Assembly: GCA_025356735.1 (NCBI GenBank)
Contig: JANXRT010000045.1
Location: forward strand, 1 to 9,067
Direction of reading: 5' to 3'
Source: Acetobacteraceae bacterium
GTDB taxonomy: Bacteria > Pseudomonadota > Alphaproteobacteria > Acetobacterales > Acetobacteraceae
Length of the DNA: 9,067 nt
The notes below the pieces were generated by a model. It had not been told where the DNA came from. It was given only the letters and a program-made list of their open reading frames with translations, and searched no databases. This document shows positions 1 through 6,324 of this stretch, in pieces. Position numbers and translations under genes: made by a program. Within the stretch, counting starts at the first letter, position 1. Each line of letters starts with the position of its first letter.

Positions 1-1
1 G

Positions 2-3000
2 GCGAGCCTGGCGGACAGCGAGTTCAACGCGGTCGAGCTGCGCACGCTCGGCTTCGAGGAGGCGCGCGCCTGCACGCTGCTGTTCGACGTCGAGGCGATC
101 CGGGCACGCCAGGCGGTGCCGTCGGGCGCAGGCTGCGATCGCCGTCGGGAGGATGGCGTCTTCACCATCCTGTTCGTCGGCCGGATCGCGCCGGCCAAGG
201 GCCAGGACGACCTGATCGCGGCGTTCGCACGGTTTCGGCGGCAGTTCGGCCGGCCCGCCCGGCTGGTGCTGGTCGGGCGGCAGGCCGAGATCGACCATCC
301 CTACCTTCGCGCCATGCAGGCCCGCGTCGCGGCGGCGGAGATGGGCCCCGAGGTGATCCTGACAGGCTTGATCGCCGACACCGAGCGCGACGGCTGGTAT
401 GGGAAAGCCGACCTGTACGTGTCGCTCAGCCGGCATGAGGGGTTCGGCGTGCCGCTGGTGGAGGCGGTCGCGCACAACCTGCCGGTGATCGCGCTGGCGG
501 TCGGCGCCACGCCCTACACGCTTGGCGACGAGCCTCGCGCGCTGCTGCAAGATTCCGCGCCCGACGCCGTCGCGGCCACGATGCTGGCCCTGGCCCGTGA
601 TCCGGCCGAACGCTCGGCGCTTGCCGCGCGGCAACGCAGCTCTCTCGACCGCTTCCGGCTCGACCGGCAGCTGCCGAAACTGCTGCACGCGCTGGCGCTG
701 GCCGGCGCCGCTCCGCCCGAGGATCCCGACAGCCGCCGCCTGCTCCGGGCCAACCTTCACTTCACCGTCGCCGGCCACGTCAACGGAAGCTACAGCCTGG
801 CCGTGGTCAACCGCACACTGGCCGGCGCGCTGGAGGCGGCCTGCCCCGGGCGCGCGCGCGTCGTGCCGGTCGAAGGCCGTGAAACCGACGACCTCTCCGG
901 AGTGCCGGCGCCCGAGCGCGCCTGGCTGGCGCCGCTGGCGGCCCGCCCGCCGCCGCCGGGCGGACCCGAGATCGTCATCAGCCAGCACTATCCCGTGTTC
1001 CTGCCGACCGAGCGCGGGGACCTGCCGGTCGCGATGTTCTTCTGGGAGGAATCCCTGGTCCCGGAGGCGACGGTCGCCACCCTCAACGCCAATTTCCGCG
1101 GCGTCCTGGCGCCATCCTCGTTCGTCGCCAAGGCGCTGGTCGACTCCGGCCTGTCGATCCCGGTACGCAACGTCGGCTACGCCCCGAGGCTCGACGATTT
1201 CCTGACCATCGGCCGGGCGCGGCGATCGCGCGGGCCGGACGATGCGCCGTTCACCTTCCTTCACGTATCCTCCTGCTTTCCGCGCAAGGGCATCGATATC
1301 CTGCTGGCCGCCTTCGCCGCCGCGTTTCGCCGCGGCGATCCGGTGCGGCTGGTGATCAAGGGCTTCCCGAACCCGCACAACGACGTCGCCCGCCGGATCG
1401 CGGCGTTGCGCGGGCAGCATTGCGGCCTCGCCGACATCGAGTTCATCGACGCCGACATCCCCCGCGAGGACATGCTGCCGCTGTTCCGGGATGCCGACGC
1501 GATGGTGTTGCCGAGCCGGGGCGAGGGCTTCAACATCCCCGCCGCCGAGGCGATGGCGGCGGGATTGCCCCTGCTGGTCACCGGCGGCGGCGGCCATCGC
1601 GATTTCTGCGCCGACGATGCCGTCACGCCGATCGAATTCCTCTTCGCCCCGGCGCGCAGCCACCTCAGCCCGCCGCATGCCCTATGGCTGGAAGCGGACG
1701 CGCGGCATCTGGCCGCGGCGATGCGCCGTGCCGTGGACGATCGGGCAGCGCCCGAAGCCGTGACCAGGACACGCCACGCGATGCGAACGGCCGCCGGCCT
1801 CGCCGATCGCGGCGCCTGGGCGGCGCGCATCGCCGATGCCGCGCTCGACTTCCTGCTCGCCCCTCCGCCGCGGCCGATCCGCATCGCCTGGATCTCGACC
1901 TGGGGCATACGCTGCGGCATCGCCGAGTATTCCCGCAACCTGCTTGACGTGTTTCCGATGGGCCCCTCGGTGGCGCCCGTCACCGTGCTCTGCGACACCC
2001 GCACCGATCCCCATGACGGCGCCGCCGGGCCGGTCGTGCGGCCGTGCTGGACCATCGGCGACGCAGCCAGCCTGGCCGTGCTGGCGAGCGCGGTCGCGCA
2101 GGCCGATGCGGACATCGTCATGCTTCAGCATCAGCCCGCGCTGCTCGGATGGGGCCTGCTGGCCGCGCTGCTGCGGATGCCCGCCCTGGCTCGCCGCCGG
2201 GTGGTCGTGACCTTGCACAACACCCACAACCTACTTGATATCGAGCTGGCCGTGCGTCGCTCCGTGATCTTGGCGCTGGCGGATGCCGCCAGGATCCTCG
2301 TCCACACGCTCAGGGACATCAACTTCCTCAAGGGCCTCGGGCTTGTCGCCAACGTCACGCTGCTGCCGCACGGCACCCAGTCGGCGGCGCGGCCGCAGGC
2401 GGCACGGCCACTGACCGCGGCGGCGGCGCCGGTGATCGGCTGCTACGGCTTCTTCCTGCCCAACAAGGGCATCCCGCAGATGATCGAGGCCTTGCCGGCG
2501 ATCCGGGCGCGGTTCCCACGGGCCCGGCTGCGGCTGGTCAACGCCGATTACGGATCGCCGGCATCTTCTGCCGAAATCGCCGAATGCCGGCGCGCGACCG
2601 AGGCGGCGGGGCTTGGCGGCGCGGTCGAGTTCCACACCGGCTTCCTGCCGGACGCGGAGTCCCGGGCGCTGCTCGCCGAGTGCGACCTCGTGGTGCTGCC
2701 ATACCAGTGGTCCCAGGAGTCCTCCAGCGCCGCGCTGCGCACGGTGCTCGGTGCCGGCGTGCCGGTGGCGGTCACGCCTCTGGCGCTGTTCGAGGAGGCC
2801 GGCGGTGCGGTGGCACGACTGGGCGGGCTGGATGGCGGCGCCATAGCCGTCGGGGTCATCGACCTGCTCGCCGATCCGCAGGCCCGGATGGAGGTCCAGG
2901 TCGCGGCCCAGCAATGGATCGAGGGTCGCGAATGCGCAAGGTTCGCCGCCCGGCTGCAGGGCATGCTGCTCGGCCTGGCAGCACAGCCACACCCCCTATC

Positions 3001-3073
3001 GACAAGTTCCGTCGCCGGCCATGCTGCCATTGAGCCAGAGGACGCGGAGGAAGGCGCGACATGCACCGTCTGA
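2..3073 (+). CDS. Three-unit glycosyltransferase (5'-partial, GT4-like)
   Basis: The reading frame is open to the left edge, so the true start lies outside the window; 1023 residues remain. Three glycosyltransferase units follow one another. Unit 1 is the C-terminal nucleotide-sugar half, with VGRIAPAKG at 176-202 and an EX7E motif (HEGFGVPLVEA; the two Glu at nt 437-463). Unit 2 has an N-terminal half near 752-1225 and a C-terminal half near 1250-1855, with FPRKGIDIL and a second EX7E (GEGFNIPAAEA, nt 1523-1549). Unit 3 starts near 1877 (GIRCGIAEYSR), with a C-terminal half at 2432-2980 (YGFFLPNKG, then QESSSAALRT), where the second Glu of EX7E is replaced by Thr. Such proteins transfer sugars from nucleotide-sugar donors, usually in the cytoplasm on surface-polysaccharide precursors. 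The next gene, an acyltransferase overlapping by 13 bases, supports a polysaccharide role. Donor, acceptor and linkage cannot be read from the sequence. The family is clear; the number of active units is not. Confidence 0.9.
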   Translation, partial: ASLADSEFNAVELRTLGFEEARACTLLFDVEAIRARQAVPSGAGCDRRREDGVFTILFVGRIAPAKGQDDLIAAFARFRRQFGRPARLVLVGRQAEIDHPYLRAMQARVAAAEMGPEVILTGLIADTERDGWYGKADLYVSLSRHEGFGVPLVEAVAHNLPVIALAVGATPYTLGDEPRALLQDSAPDAVAATMLALARDPAERSALAARQRSSLDRFRLDRQLPKLLHALALAGAAPPEDPDSRRLLRANLHFTVAGHVNGSYSLAVVNRTLAGALEAACPGRARVVPVEGRETDDLSGVPAPERAWLAPLAARPPPPGGPEIVISQHYPVFLPTERGDLPVAMFFWEESLVPEATVATLNANFRGVLAPSSFVAKALVDSGLSIPVRNVGYAPRLDDFLTIGRARRSRGPDDAPFTFLHVSSCFPRKGIDILLAAFAAAFRRGDPVRLVIKGFPNPHNDVARRIAALRGQHCGLADIEFIDADIPREDMLPLFRDADAMVLPSRGEGFNIPAAEAMAAGLPLLVTGGGGHRDFCADDAVTPIEFLFAPARSHLSPPHALWLEADARHLAAAMRRAVDDRAAPEAVTRTRHAMRTAAGLADRGAWAARIADAALDFLLAPPPRPIRIAWISTWGIRCGIAEYSRNLLDVFPMGPSVAPVTVLCDTRTDPHDGAAGPVVRPCWTIGDAASLAVLASAVAQADADIVMLQHQPALLGWGLLAALLRMPALARRRVVVTLHNTHNLLDIELAVRRSVILALADAARILVHTLRDINFLKGLGLVANVTLLPHGTQSAARPQAARPLTAAAAPVIGCYGFFLPNKGIPQMIEALPAIRARFPRARLRLVNADYGSPASSAEIAECRRATEAAGLGGAVEFHTGFLPDAESRALLAECDLVVLPYQWSQESSSAALRTVLGAGVPVAVTPLALFEEAGGAVARLGGLDGGAIAVGVIDLLADPQARMEVQVAAQQWIEGRECARFAARLQGMLLGLAAQPHPLSTSSVAGHAAIEPEDAEEGATCTV
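3046..3051 (+). promoter_or_regulatory. Ribosome binding site for the acyltransferase gene
   Basis: GGAGGA lies 9 bases before the ATG at 3061, inside the end of the glycosyltransferase gene. It supports the ATG at 3061 as the real start and indicates co-translation of two overlapping genes. Confidence 0.75.
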
Positions 3074-4200
3074 CCTTCGCCAACCAGCTGCGCGGGATCG
3101 CTGCGCTGTCGGTCGTCGTCAGCCATCTGGTTGGCGTGTTCTGGGGCATGCGCGACTTCATCGGCCTGGCCACGGTGTCGCCGGTGCAGACCGGGCCGGC
3201 GCCTGACGTGTTCGTGCTCGTCAGCTACCCATGGTTCAATTTCGGGCCGTTCGGCGTCGGCCTGTTTTTCCTGATCAGCGGCCTGGTCATCCCGTTCTCG
3301 CTCGATCGCCACAGCAGGCTGACGTTCGTGCTGGCGCGGGGACTGCGCATCTATCCGACTTACATCGTCGCCCTGTGCATCGAGGTCGCGGTGCTCCACG
3401 CCGGCTCCCTGTACTGGCAGCTGCCGTTCCCCTACGGCGGATGGGCGATTTTTTTGAACCTGACGTTGCTCCACACCCTGTCGGGCCAGCCCTCGATCGA
3501 CCTGGTCAACTGGACGCTGGGCGTCGAGCTCAAGTTCTATCTGATCATGGCGCTGGCGGCACCGCTCGTCAGGCGCGGCAGCGTCGGCGCCCTGTTTATG
3601 GTCGCAGGCCTGCTGATCGGCGCGGTGCTGGCGATCGGCCAGCTGCCGCTGGGGGCGATGGGTGCGCGCGGGCAGGCGATCCTTCAGCAACTCAGCACCG
3701 AGCTGGTCTATCTCGTGTTCATGCTGACCGGCGTGCTGTTCAACTATCACGTGCGCGGCATGATGCGCCTTGTGCCGTTCCTTGCGGCGCTTGCCGGCAT
3801 GATGGCGCTTTTCCTGGGTTGCTGGCAGCTCAGCCTCAACACCGCGCAATACCCGGTCGTCACGGTGAACTATCTCTATGCCTTCGTGGTGTTCGGCGTG
3901 GCCTACCTGCTGCGCCGCCATGCCCGCCCAGTCCGATTGCTGGACTTCTTCGCGGCGATCAGCTTTCCGCTCTATCTGGTGCATTCGCTGATCGGTTTTT
4001 CGATCCTCAAGGTGCTGATGATCACCTGGCATCTGAGCTACGGGACAGCGGTGCTGATGGCGCTGGCGAGCGTCGTCGTGTTGGCGACGATGCTGCACGC
4101 GACAATCGAGACCGCCTCCATCCGGCTCGGCCGGCGCCTGGCGCCCGATGCGGCACAACCCGCGGGGCGGCGTCGGCAGCTTGGCTACGTCGGCGATTGA
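3061..4200 (+). CDS. Acyltransferase family 3 membrane protein (OafA/NodX type)
   Basis: The product is a 379-residue integral membrane protein, the usual size for acyltransferase-3 proteins without an extra SGNH domain. Family features in order are: LRGIAAL at 10-16 with Arg11; SHL with His22 in the first helix; GVGLFFLISGLVIPFS at 65-80; an Arg-containing segment ending RIYPTY (about 86-101); NWTLGVELKFYLI at 150-162; and SFPLYLVH at 301-308 near the C-terminus. About ten hydrophobic helices are visible. These enzymes move acetyl or other acyl groups across the inner membrane onto sugars of exopolysaccharide, O-antigen or similar glycans. The start overlaps the upstream glycosyltransferase gene by 13 bases and has a good ribosome binding site, so the two are probably one operon, and the likely acceptor is the glycan made by that protein. 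The exact acyl group and acceptor are unknown. The last 20 residues are hydrophilic and Arg-rich, consistent with a cytoplasmic tail. Confidence 0.92.
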   Translation: MHRLTFANQLRGIAALSVVVSHLVGVFWGMRDFIGLATVSPVQTGPAPDVFVLVSYPWFNFGPFGVGLFFLISGLVIPFSLDRHSRLTFVLARGLRIYPTYIVALCIEVAVLHAGSLYWQLPFPYGGWAIFLNLTLLHTLSGQPSIDLVNWTLGVELKFYLIMALAAPLVRRGSVGALFMVAGLLIGAVLAIGQLPLGAMGARGQAILQQLSTELVYLVFMLTGVLFNYHVRGMMRLVPFLAALAGMMALFLGCWQLSLNTAQYPVVTVNYLYAFVVFGVAYLLRRHARPVRLLDFFAAISFPLYLVHSLIGFSILKVLMITWHLSYGTAVLMALASVVVLATMLHATIETASIRLGRRLAPDAAQPAGRRRQLGYVGD

Positions 4201-4223
4201 ATTTCGAACCACTCGTCTAAAAT
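4197..4223 (+). promoter_or_regulatory. Possible sigma-70-type promoter for the ferritin-like gene
   Basis: TTGAAT (4197-4202) and TAAAAT (4218-4223) are separated by 15 bases, somewhat short of the usual 16-18. They fall in the most AT-rich stretch of a GC-rich window, directly after the acyltransferase stop and about 140 bases before the next start codon. Two TTCGAA palindromes (4203-4208 and 4227-4232) flank the -10 candidate. This rests only on resemblance to the consensus. Confidence 0.3.
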
Positions 4224-4364
4224 TTATTCGAATCGATACGCATCCGTTTGGGCCGGCCGGCCTTATTACCCTGTGCGATCCTCATGGTCGCTGATCGTTT
4301 GCCGGACCTGTTTTGCACAGGACAGCTACCGATTGCTCATGGAACGTCAGGGAAGGTCCCAGCA
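4201..4364. other. Intergenic gap with AT-rich stretch and small palindromes
   Basis: This 164-base gap separates the polysaccharide genes from the ferritin-like gene. It holds an AT-rich segment (4201-4235), a perfect GGCCGGCCGGCC palindrome (4251-4262), a small stem CCTGT/ACAGG with a 5-base loop (4307-4321) and the ribosome binding site at 4351-4356. I see no clear Rho-independent terminator for the upstream operon and no small ORF I would defend. Confidence 0.5.
4351..4356 (+). promoter_or_regulatory. Ribosome binding site that fixes the ferritin-like gene start
   Basis: GGAAGG sits 8 bases before the ATG at 4365. The in-frame ATG at 4248 would add 39 residues before the Tat signal and has no comparable site, so 4365 is preferred. 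Confidence 0.7.
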
Positions 4365-5297
4365 ATGGCACTATCAGACATCGATCAGGAACAGGGCACG
4401 GAGGCCGACATCGACCGTCGCCGCCTGATGCGCCGGATGGGAATTGGCGTCGCCGGCGCCGCGGCCATGGGTGTGATGAGCACCGCCGGCCTGGTCGCTT
4501 CATCCACCCCGGCCAACGCCACCAGCCTGGGCGCCGGTCCGCCGGATGGCGACATCTTCAACTACGCCCTCAACCTCGAATACCTCGAAGCCGAGTTCTA
4601 CCTCTACGCCGCGACCGGTCAGGGTCTGGCGGCCAGCGATCGTACCGGCACCGGCACGCAGGGAACCGTCTCGCCGGGCGCCCTGGTTCCGTTCAAAAGC
4701 CGTGCCATCCAGCAATACGCCCAGCGCATCGCGGTCGATGAACAGGCCCATGTCAAGTTCATCCGCACCGTCCTCGGCGCCGGCGCGGTCGCCGAACCCA
4801 CGATCGATGTCGGCATCGGCCCGAACAGCGCCTTCAGCAAGCTGGGCGTCGCCGCCGGCCTGATCGTTGCGGGTCAGACCTTCAACCCGTACGCCGACGA
4901 CATCAGCTTCCTGCTCGGTGCCTCGATCTTCGAGGATGTCGGCGTCACCGCCTATGCCGGCGCCGCGCGATATATCGGCAACCCGGACTACCTCGAAGCC
5001 GCCGCCGGCATTCTCGCGGTCGAGGCCTACCACTCCGGCGCCATCCGCACCCTGCTGGCGAACATCGGCGCCGGCGTGGCGTTCGGTCTGATCTCCAACC
5101 TGCGCAAGGCGCTGTCCGGCGCCAACGACGATCAGGGCATCCTGATTCCGGGCAACAACTACAACATCGTCCCCAACGACGTTAACGCCCTGGCCTTCCG
5201 TCGTACCACGACACAGGTACTCAACATCGTCTATGGCGGTGGTGCACCGTCGGGCAACCTGTTCTTCCCGAACAAGCTGAACGGCAACATCAACTGA
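4365..5297 (+). CDS. Tat-exported ferritin-like (ferritin_2) di-iron protein
   Basis: The product is 310 residues from the ATG at 4365. The N-terminus has a twin-arginine signal: RRRLMRRMG at about 18-26, a hydrophobic Ala/Gly/Met-rich stretch at 27-46, and a likely cleavage site after ANA (residue 52). The mature part fits the ferritin-like domain of the desiccation-related/ferritin_2 family, opening with NYALNLEYLEAEFYLYAA (66-83). Candidate di-iron ligands occur in the four-helix order: Glu72/Glu75 in helix 1, Glu126-x-x-His129 in helix 2 (DEQAH), Glu190 in helix 3 (FEDVG) and Glu220-x-x-His223 in helix 4 (VEAYH). A Gly/Asn-rich tail (about 251-310) follows the bundle. Export already folded with its metal centre is consistent with a Tat signal. 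The substrate or physiological role is not known for most of the family; stress or desiccation protection is often suggested. The gene appears monocistronic, with its own gap upstream and a hairpin downstream. Confidence 0.9.
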   Translation: MALSDIDQEQGTEADIDRRRLMRRMGIGVAGAAAMGVMSTAGLVASSTPANATSLGAGPPDGDIFNYALNLEYLEAEFYLYAATGQGLAASDRTGTGTQGTVSPGALVPFKSRAIQQYAQRIAVDEQAHVKFIRTVLGAGAVAEPTIDVGIGPNSAFSKLGVAAGLIVAGQTFNPYADDISFLLGASIFEDVGVTAYAGAARYIGNPDYLEAAAGILAVEAYHSGAIRTLLANIGAGVAFGLISNLRKALSGANDDQGILIPGNNYNIVPNDVNALAFRRTTTQVLNIVYGGGAPSGNLFFPNKLNGNIN

Positions 5298-5309
5298 TCT
5301 GCGACAAAA

Positions 5310-5342
5310 CAAGGCGATCGGATGCTCCATCCGGTCGCCTTG
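5310..5342. terminator. Hairpin terminator between convergent genes
   Basis: A 15-bp stem (5310-5324 with 5328-5342) contains one G-T wobble and encloses a 3-base CTC loop. It lies 12 bases after the ferritin-like stop and 25 bases past the stop of the convergent transglycosylase gene. Read on the minus strand the stem is followed by GTTTTGTC, a T-rich tail typical of Rho-independent termination. On the plus strand the following bases are GCTTCGCC, with no T-run. It should therefore stop minus-strand transcripts best, while acting on the plus strand mainly as a 3'-end stabiliser or weak terminator. Confidence 0.8.
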
Positions 5343-5367
5343 GCTTCGCCATTTCGCCACAACGTTC

Positions 5368-5778
5368 CTATTGTTTTCCAGCAGCGAACATCTGGCCCGC
5401 CGCCCGCCGCACCAGCACCTGGTATTTCGCGTTATGCACCGGCGTGTGGGAGTGATAGTTGCCGACCGCCAGCATCAGGTCGCCTCGGGTCTCATCCAGG
5501 TAAAGTCGGAAAATCGCCCCCGCCGCGGCGATATTGAAGCAGGCGCGGTTGATCAGCCGGTCGCGCACGGCGGCCTTGGTCAACCCGCTATAGGCGGCAA
5601 GCGCCGGCAACCACAGGCTGTTTACCTGCATGATGCCGAAATCCTGCGATCCGTTGGTGTTCGTTCGCACGCTGCCGGGCTGGCCGCCTTCCACTGCCTG
5701 GATGGACGGTAGCACACGTGGCGGCAGGTGATAGATCGACGCCACAAGCGCCATGCACGCCAGATAGGGCACCGCCAT
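5368..5778 (-). CDS. Small lytic transglycosylase, IagB/VirB1-like
   Basis: A 136-residue protein with the SLT (lysozyme-like) fold signature. The likely catalytic Glu30 lies in IQAVEGG, followed by NTNGSQDFGIMQVNSLW (40-56), the conserved N-x-x-G-S-x-D-x-G-x-M-Q-x-N block, and then GNYHSH (106-111), which aligns with the family's AYNAG segment. Such enzymes cleave the MurNAc-GlcNAc bond of peptidoglycan with formation of the 1,6-anhydro product, often to make room for secretion machines. Cys8 and Cys80 match the spacing of the cysteine pair in IagB, suggesting a periplasmic disulfide. However, Cys8 falls only seven residues after the start, so no usual signal peptide is visible. No in-frame ATG, GTG or TTG occurs upstream before a stop at 5833-5835. 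The start has a GGGGGA ribosome binding site 7 bases upstream. It is divergent from gspG (73 bases apart) and convergent with the ferritin-like gene. Confidence 0.87.
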   Translation of the reverse strand: MAVPYLACMALVASIYHLPPRVLPSIQAVEGGQPGSVRTNTNGSQDFGIMQVNSLWLPALAAYSGLTKAAVRDRLINRACFNIAAAGAIFRLYLDETRGDLMLAVGNYHSHTPVHNAKYQVLVRRAAGQMFAAGKQ

Positions 5779-5785
5779 GGCTATG

Positions 5786-5791
5786 TCCCCC
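5786..5791 (-). promoter_or_regulatory. Ribosome binding site for the transglycosylase gene
   Basis: GGGGGA on the minus strand lies 7 bases before the ATG at 5778. It matters because it supports a start that leaves the protein without a normal signal peptide. Confidence 0.55.
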
Positions 5792-5851
5792 GTGTCCGGC
5801 GTCCACGCATCGGCATCCTTCCGGTATGAACCTCAACTTCGGAACCGTATC

Positions 5852-6316
5852 ATGGCAGCAATGTCCGGCAACCGCACACCCGACCTGGCGGAAGACCGCT
5901 CCTCCAGCGAGGCCGGCTTCACACTGCTGGAGATCCTGGTCGTCATCATGATCCTCGGCCTGCTGATCGGGCTGGTGGCGCCTGCCGCCCTGCGCCAGCT
6001 GGGCGGTGCTCGCATCTCGATCGCGCGCCAGTCGATCGAGCGGCTGGGCGGCGTGCTCGACATCTACCGGCTCGACAACGCCGGCTACCCGACCACCGAG
6101 GACGGCCTGCAGGCGCTGAGCACGCGGCCGGCCAATGCCCCTAACTGGAATGGCCCCTACCTCAAGGCCGATCAGGCACCGCTCGATGCCTGGAACCATT
6201 CCTACAGCTATCGCAACCCGTCCAGCCGTCCCGGGCACGACTACGATCTGTGCTCGCGCGGACCCAACGGCCAGGCCGGCGAGGCCGGGCAGGACGGATC
6301 GATCTGCAATCCCTGA
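5852..6316 (+). CDS. gspG: Type II secretion major pseudopilin GspG
   Basis: The product is 154 residues from the ATG at 5852. A 22-residue leader ends in EAG, followed by FTLLEILVV: the prepilin peptidase site (Gly22/Phe23) with Glu at mature position +5 and a hydrophobic helix to about residue 44. The family-specific globular part follows: YRLDNAGYPTTEDGLQAL (72-89), NWNGPYL (98-104), DAWNHSYSY (112-120), YDLCSRGPNG (131-140). GspG subunits polymerise into the periplasmic pseudopilus that pushes folded proteins through the GspD secretin. The start was chosen because GGAA lies 7 bases upstream and because the longer alternative at 5777 overlaps the start of the divergent gene. The ATG at 5861 is also possible and would give a 19-residue leader. 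The C-terminal calcium-loop region departs from the usual pattern, with Asn where ADG is common, DGSI where DADI is common, and cysteines at 134 and 152. The gene stands alone, divergent from a transglycosylase gene and 8 bases tail to tail with gspK. Confidence 0.93.
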   Translation: MAAMSGNRTPDLAEDRSSSEAGFTLLEILVVIMILGLLIGLVAPAALRQLGGARISIARQSIERLGGVLDIYRLDNAGYPTTEDGLQALSTRPANAPNWNGPYLKADQAPLDAWNHSYSYRNPSSRPGHDYDLCSRGPNGQAGEAGQDGSICNP

Positions 6317-6324
6317 AAAATCGT

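Noticed and set aside
1261..2121. 286-codon minus-strand open frame
   Set aside because: Low-complexity Ala/Arg/Ser composition antisense to the second glycosyltransferase unit, with no family motif.
2548..4212. 554-codon minus-strand open frame across the glycosyltransferase/acyltransferase junction
   Set aside because: The translation is rich in His, Gln, Arg and Asp with no recognisable domain, and lies antisense to two clear genes; this is typical of shadow frames in GC-rich DNA.
4307..4321. Small stem CCTGT/ACAGG before the ferritin-like gene as a riboswitch or terminator
   Set aside because: Only 5 bp with no T-run and no conserved aptamer pattern, so it is too weak to call.
4248..4364. 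Longer start for the ferritin-like protein at ATG 4248
   Set aside because: It would place 39 extra residues before the Tat signal and lacks a ribosome binding site, while GGAAGG sits correctly before the ATG at 4365.
4341..4367. GGAAC as a -35 element of an EcfG-type stress promoter
   Set aside because: No CGTT-like -10 follows at the right spacing, and the position would overlap the start codon.
5777..5851. Longer GspG start at ATG 5777
   Set aside because: It would give a 47-residue leader and overlap the start codon of the divergent transglycosylase gene. The ATG at 5852 has GGAA upstream and a normal leader.
5779..5851. Promoters for the divergent transglycosylase and gspG genes
   Set aside because: Promoters must be near here, but I could not find a convincing -35/-10 pair on either strand.
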